Below the pieces are notes generated by a model that made no database searches, was not told where the DNA came from, and saw only the letters and a list, made by a program, of their open reading frames with translations. Below are positions 61,608-64,000 of a stretch of DNA of 64,000 bases, piece after piece (the stretch's first letter is position 1; the number at the start of each line of letters is the position of its first letter). The translations under genes were made by a program, and so were the position numbers. Source of the stretch: Fibrobacterota bacterium (lineage in GTDB: Bacteria > Fibrobacterota > Chitinivibrionia > Chitinivibrionales > Chitinispirillaceae); the NCBI GenBank assembly GCA_023436145.1, contig JAEZKP010000025.1:80446-144445 (forward strand). Direction: 5' to 3'.

Positions 61608-64000
61608 ATGCGAAAACAGATAGTGATATTTGCATCACTTTTGTGGGTTGCATTTCCGGTTTTGGCACATAATGAGAGTATTTATTTCTCAAGAGCGGTT
61701 TACTACGATAATGATGCAGATGGATTTATTGACAGTATTGTTTTGAGGCACAATGGACCTATTACCAATTCTGATATTTCTACATTGAGACAGAATATTC
61801 GGCTTCCTGCATGGAGGAATTTTTCCACCAACTTCCGACTGCTTCTTCCCGATGAAGCTACCGTGGTACTTTTAGTAGAGGAAAACCGTGATAATCCTGT
61901 GACTTCGGTTACCAGTGATGATTACATCCGCTTTATTGAAGTAATTTTGCCTGGAGGGGGCAAAGTCATGGAAAACGGACTTACCCCGATAGATAGTGTG
62001 GCACCTGTGTTGCAGTCGGCACAGCTGATCTCTTACGGAGAAATAGTAGATTCATTGCGGGTTGTTTTTTCAGAAAGAATCAGACCCTTTAATCATAATC
62101 GTCCATTTCTTTTCAGATCCCCCCAAGGTTATTCATACTTAGTATATCTCCAATCTGTAACTTTGATTGACAGTATATTATCAGGCATTCCAAATGATGT
62201 ATCCTTTATGAATCCGGGTGATTCGGTCTGGATCAATACCGACGCTTTGATTACTGATATCCCGGGCAACTCTCAGAGAAATCCTGCAAATCGTAGAGTA
62301 CTTCTGGAGAAGTTGATTTTTAATGATATAATCTCTTTTTCAGCAGCATCTTACTTTGACCGTAACGCAGATGGTTTTATCGACAGTATCTTAATCAATA
62401 CTTCCGGTCCTCTCAGAGAAGCCAATCTGGATGCAGTCCTTTCTCTGATATCTTTACCTGAATATCGCAACTTTACGATTGTTAACCGGTTTCTGGTGGA
62501 GAATTCTTTAATACTTCTGGTAAATGAGAATAGAGATGAACCTAATACCGCAGTTGCTCCAGCTGATACCATTAAGGTAACTCAGGGGGTGATTCAGGGC
62601 AGAGTGCTGGTCTTGGAAACCAGTATTAAGGTACAGGATCGGGTTGCTCCGGTTATTCTGTGGGCTCATCTGGATGCTCACGATGTGGGTGAGGATTCTA
62701 TTCTCATACGTTTTTCTGAACCGGTGACTGCAATAAATCATCAACAGCCTTTCCGATTTTTAAGACCTGGGGTTGATGAATACGGGGTGATGCTCAGGGC
62801 TGTTTTTCAGGATAATATGGGTAGATATACTGCAGAGGTTATCTCTGTCCAGCAGGATTCAATTATGTTAGGGGATTCGGTTTGGATAAACACTGGCGCA
62901 TCGGTTAGTGATTTGGTATCCAATGTTCAGCGGAACCCACTCAACAGACGTGTTACGCTTACCATAAATCTGCTTGATTTCCCAGTTATGCTCACTAAGG
63001 CAGCATATTTTGATTTAAACAGGGACGGCTTTATCGACAGAATTAAAATACGGTACACCGGACCTTTACATACTAATGATTTACAGATTGTTCAGGAACT
63101 TATCAGTTTACCATCTTTCCGCTATTTTTCCATTCTCACAATCAGCACTCGTGATTCGGTTCTATTATTATCGGTCAGGGAATTTTCCAGGGTGCCAAGG
63201 ACAGCAGTATTCCCCAGGGACAAAATCGAAGTTAAAGGTGGACATCTTCCCGAAGGAGGATATTTACTCGGGGGTACACTTTCGGTCATAGATAGTGTTG
63301 CTCCTGTCATCAATAGCGCTCATCTGGACTGGTATAACCCCGATCACCAGATGCATAGAGTTACCTTCTCAGAACCGGTAAGAAAAATCTTCTCCAATCA
63401 GCCATTTTTATTTCAAAAACCGGATGGGGGACAATATGTGGTAAATATGTATCCTGATAACCGGGTCTCCAATGCCATTTATATTGGTCAGGTACAAAAT
63501 GCTACGCACTCCAATGGAATACAGCCAAATGATTCAATCTGGATATTCGATGATGCAGGAGTTGCCGATCTGGAAAACAATATTCAAAGTGCTTATATTA
63601 ACCGTAAAGTACTGATCACAGTTACATACCATTTCCAGTTGAGGTATATGGCAGAAAACAATCCCTTTATAGAGGGTAAAAGATCCATTCCTCAGACGGT
63701 TGAGGAAGCTTATGCCATTAACAACGTGAGTATGCCTGGGGATGGGATGGTAATTGTTGTTGAACCGGATCGTAACATTTCTCATTTTTATCCTTTAAAA
63801 GGAACTGTGTCTATTTACGATGTAGTTCAGAATCCGGTTATTCAGAAAAAAAACATGGTGTTTCATAGTGAAACTAACCGGCTATATTTTGTATGGGACG
63901 GGCGCAATTATAATGGAAGAAAGGTGGGTACAGGTACTTATCTGGCGGTTATTAATGTTAGTGGTTCCGATAAAAAATACAGTAAGAGAATTAATATAGG
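61608..64000 (+). CDS. Large secreted protein with three EF-hand-loop/Ig-like modules and FlgD-like end, truncated at the window edge
   Basis: An open frame of 797 codons without a stop. GGTGAGGTG precedes the ATG, and residues 1-20 form a signal peptide ending Val-Leu-Ala. Three modules of about 217 residues start with an acidic loop: DNDADGFID at 34-42, DRNADGFID at 251-259 and DLNRDGFID at 469-477, each followed by an S/RI-x-L-x-x-x-GP segment. Each continues with a DSVAPV(I/L) to FSEP Ig-like stretch and a DSVWINT ... N-R-x-V strand. Near the end, WDGRNYNGRKVGTGTYLAVI fits a FlgD-like Ig tail. The loops fit D-x-D/N-x-D-G calcium sites. The product is likely cell-surface or secreted; its 3' end lies outside the window. 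Confidence 0.85.
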   Translation, partial: MRKQIVIFASLLWVAFPVLAHNESIYFSRAVYYDNDADGFIDSIVLRHNGPITNSDISTLRQNIRLPAWRNFSTNFRLLLPDEATVVLLVEENRDNPVTSVTSDDYIRFIEVILPGGGKVMENGLTPIDSVAPVLQSAQLISYGEIVDSLRVVFSERIRPFNHNRPFLFRSPQGYSYLVYLQSVTLIDSILSGIPNDVSFMNPGDSVWINTDALITDIPGNSQRNPANRRVLLEKLIFNDIISFSAASYFDRNADGFIDSILINTSGPLREANLDAVLSLISLPEYRNFTIVNRFLVENSLILLVNENRDEPNTAVAPADTIKVTQGVIQGRVLVLETSIKVQDRVAPVILWAHLDAHDVGEDSILIRFSEPVTAINHQQPFRFLRPGVDEYGVMLRAVFQDNMGRYTAEVISVQQDSIMLGDSVWINTGASVSDLVSNVQRNPLNRRVTLTINLLDFPVMLTKAAYFDLNRDGFIDRIKIRYTGPLHTNDLQIVQELISLPSFRYFSILTISTRDSVLLLSVREFSRVPRTAVFPRDKIEVKGGHLPEGGYLLGGTLSVIDSVAPVINSAHLDWYNPDHQMHRVTFSEPVRKIFSNQPFLFQKPDGGQYVVNMYPDNRVSNAIYIGQVQNATHSNGIQPNDSIWIFDDAGVADLENNIQSAYINRKVLITVTYHFQLRYMAENNPFIEGKRSIPQTVEEAYAINNVSMPGDGMVIVVEPDRNISHFYPLKGTVSIYDVVQNPVIQKKNMVFHSETNRLYFVWDGRNYNGRKVGTGTYLAVINVSGSDKKYSKRINI

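Noticed and set aside
1..64000. CRISPR arrays, rRNA, tRNA, intact transposases, prophage genes
   Set aside because: No spaced direct-repeat array, rRNA or tRNA cloverleaf, transposase domain or phage structural gene was found on either strand by eye.

Overview
The window is a gene-dense, roughly 40% GC bacterial chromosome segment. The likely source is a Gram-negative, probably anaerobic member of the Fibrobacterota or a close FCB-group relative. This rests on the combination of many signal-peptide lipoproteins, outer-membrane barrel proteins, a CotH protein, a DUF4954 beta-helix protein, C-terminal domains resembling type IX sorting or FlgD-like Ig tails, zf-HC2/FecR/TPR signalling, GH26 and GH30-like proteins, and a ferredoxin-containing aldo/keto reductase. 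It is inference from families, not from a marker gene; no rRNA or tRNA was seen.

Layout. 1-13.2 kb is an accessory, surface-oriented stretch: a beta-lactamase-fold hydrolase, an Fe-S aldo/keto reductase, a CotH lipoprotein with a 12-unit pentapeptide repeat, a decayed VIT-domain gene, an Ig-like lipoprotein, a barrel protein, and an unknown secreted protein that appears split by a frameshift at an A6 run. 13.3-17.6 kb is a complete glycine-cleavage operon in the order gcvT-gcvH-gcvPA-gcvPB, preceded by a possible structured RNA and a DJ-1/PfpI gene. 18.3-22.1 kb carries an esterase-like lipoprotein, a STAS protein and a ComEC channel. 22.3-24.5 kb has a receiver/ATPase switch protein, an RluA-type pseudouridine synthase and an HU protein.

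25-38 kb mixes membrane and secreted proteins (a gluzincin, a membrane-tethered winged-helix protein, a metallopeptidase/beta-helix fusion) with housekeeping enzymes: GrpB, a PlsC-like acyltransferase, a cyclic-nucleotide-binding protein, an amidohydrolase, DUF4954, a SprT-like protein, NudC and a UbiE-like methyltransferase. 38.3-44.7 kb has a multi-PAS sigma-54 activator, then a run of genes joined by tiny gaps or 4-nt overlaps: mltG, a barrel protein, a secreted thioredoxin and peptidase U32. 44.9-50.1 kb has GH30-like and GH26 glycosidase-fold proteins and a SWIM/SNF2 helicase, followed by a candidate small RNA with its own extended -10 promoter and an intrinsic terminator.

51.4-56.1 kb is a compact four-gene envelope-signalling operon on the minus strand: a PEGA protein, an ECF sigma factor, a zf-HC2/TM/FecR/TPR anti-sigma-like protein and a PKD lipoprotein. 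56.4-59 kb holds transketolase and a YfcE-type phosphodiesterase. 59.3-64 kb is an outer-membrane barrel/TPR protein followed by a very long secreted protein, open to the window edge, built of three modules of about 217 residues that each begin with an EF-hand-like acidic loop.

The genes suggest heavy investment in cell-envelope building and sensing. The best candidates for something undescribed are the ECF/anti-sigma operon, the three-module calcium-loop protein with its barrel/TPR partner, the small RNA near 50.3 kb, and the metallopeptidase/beta-helix fusion.
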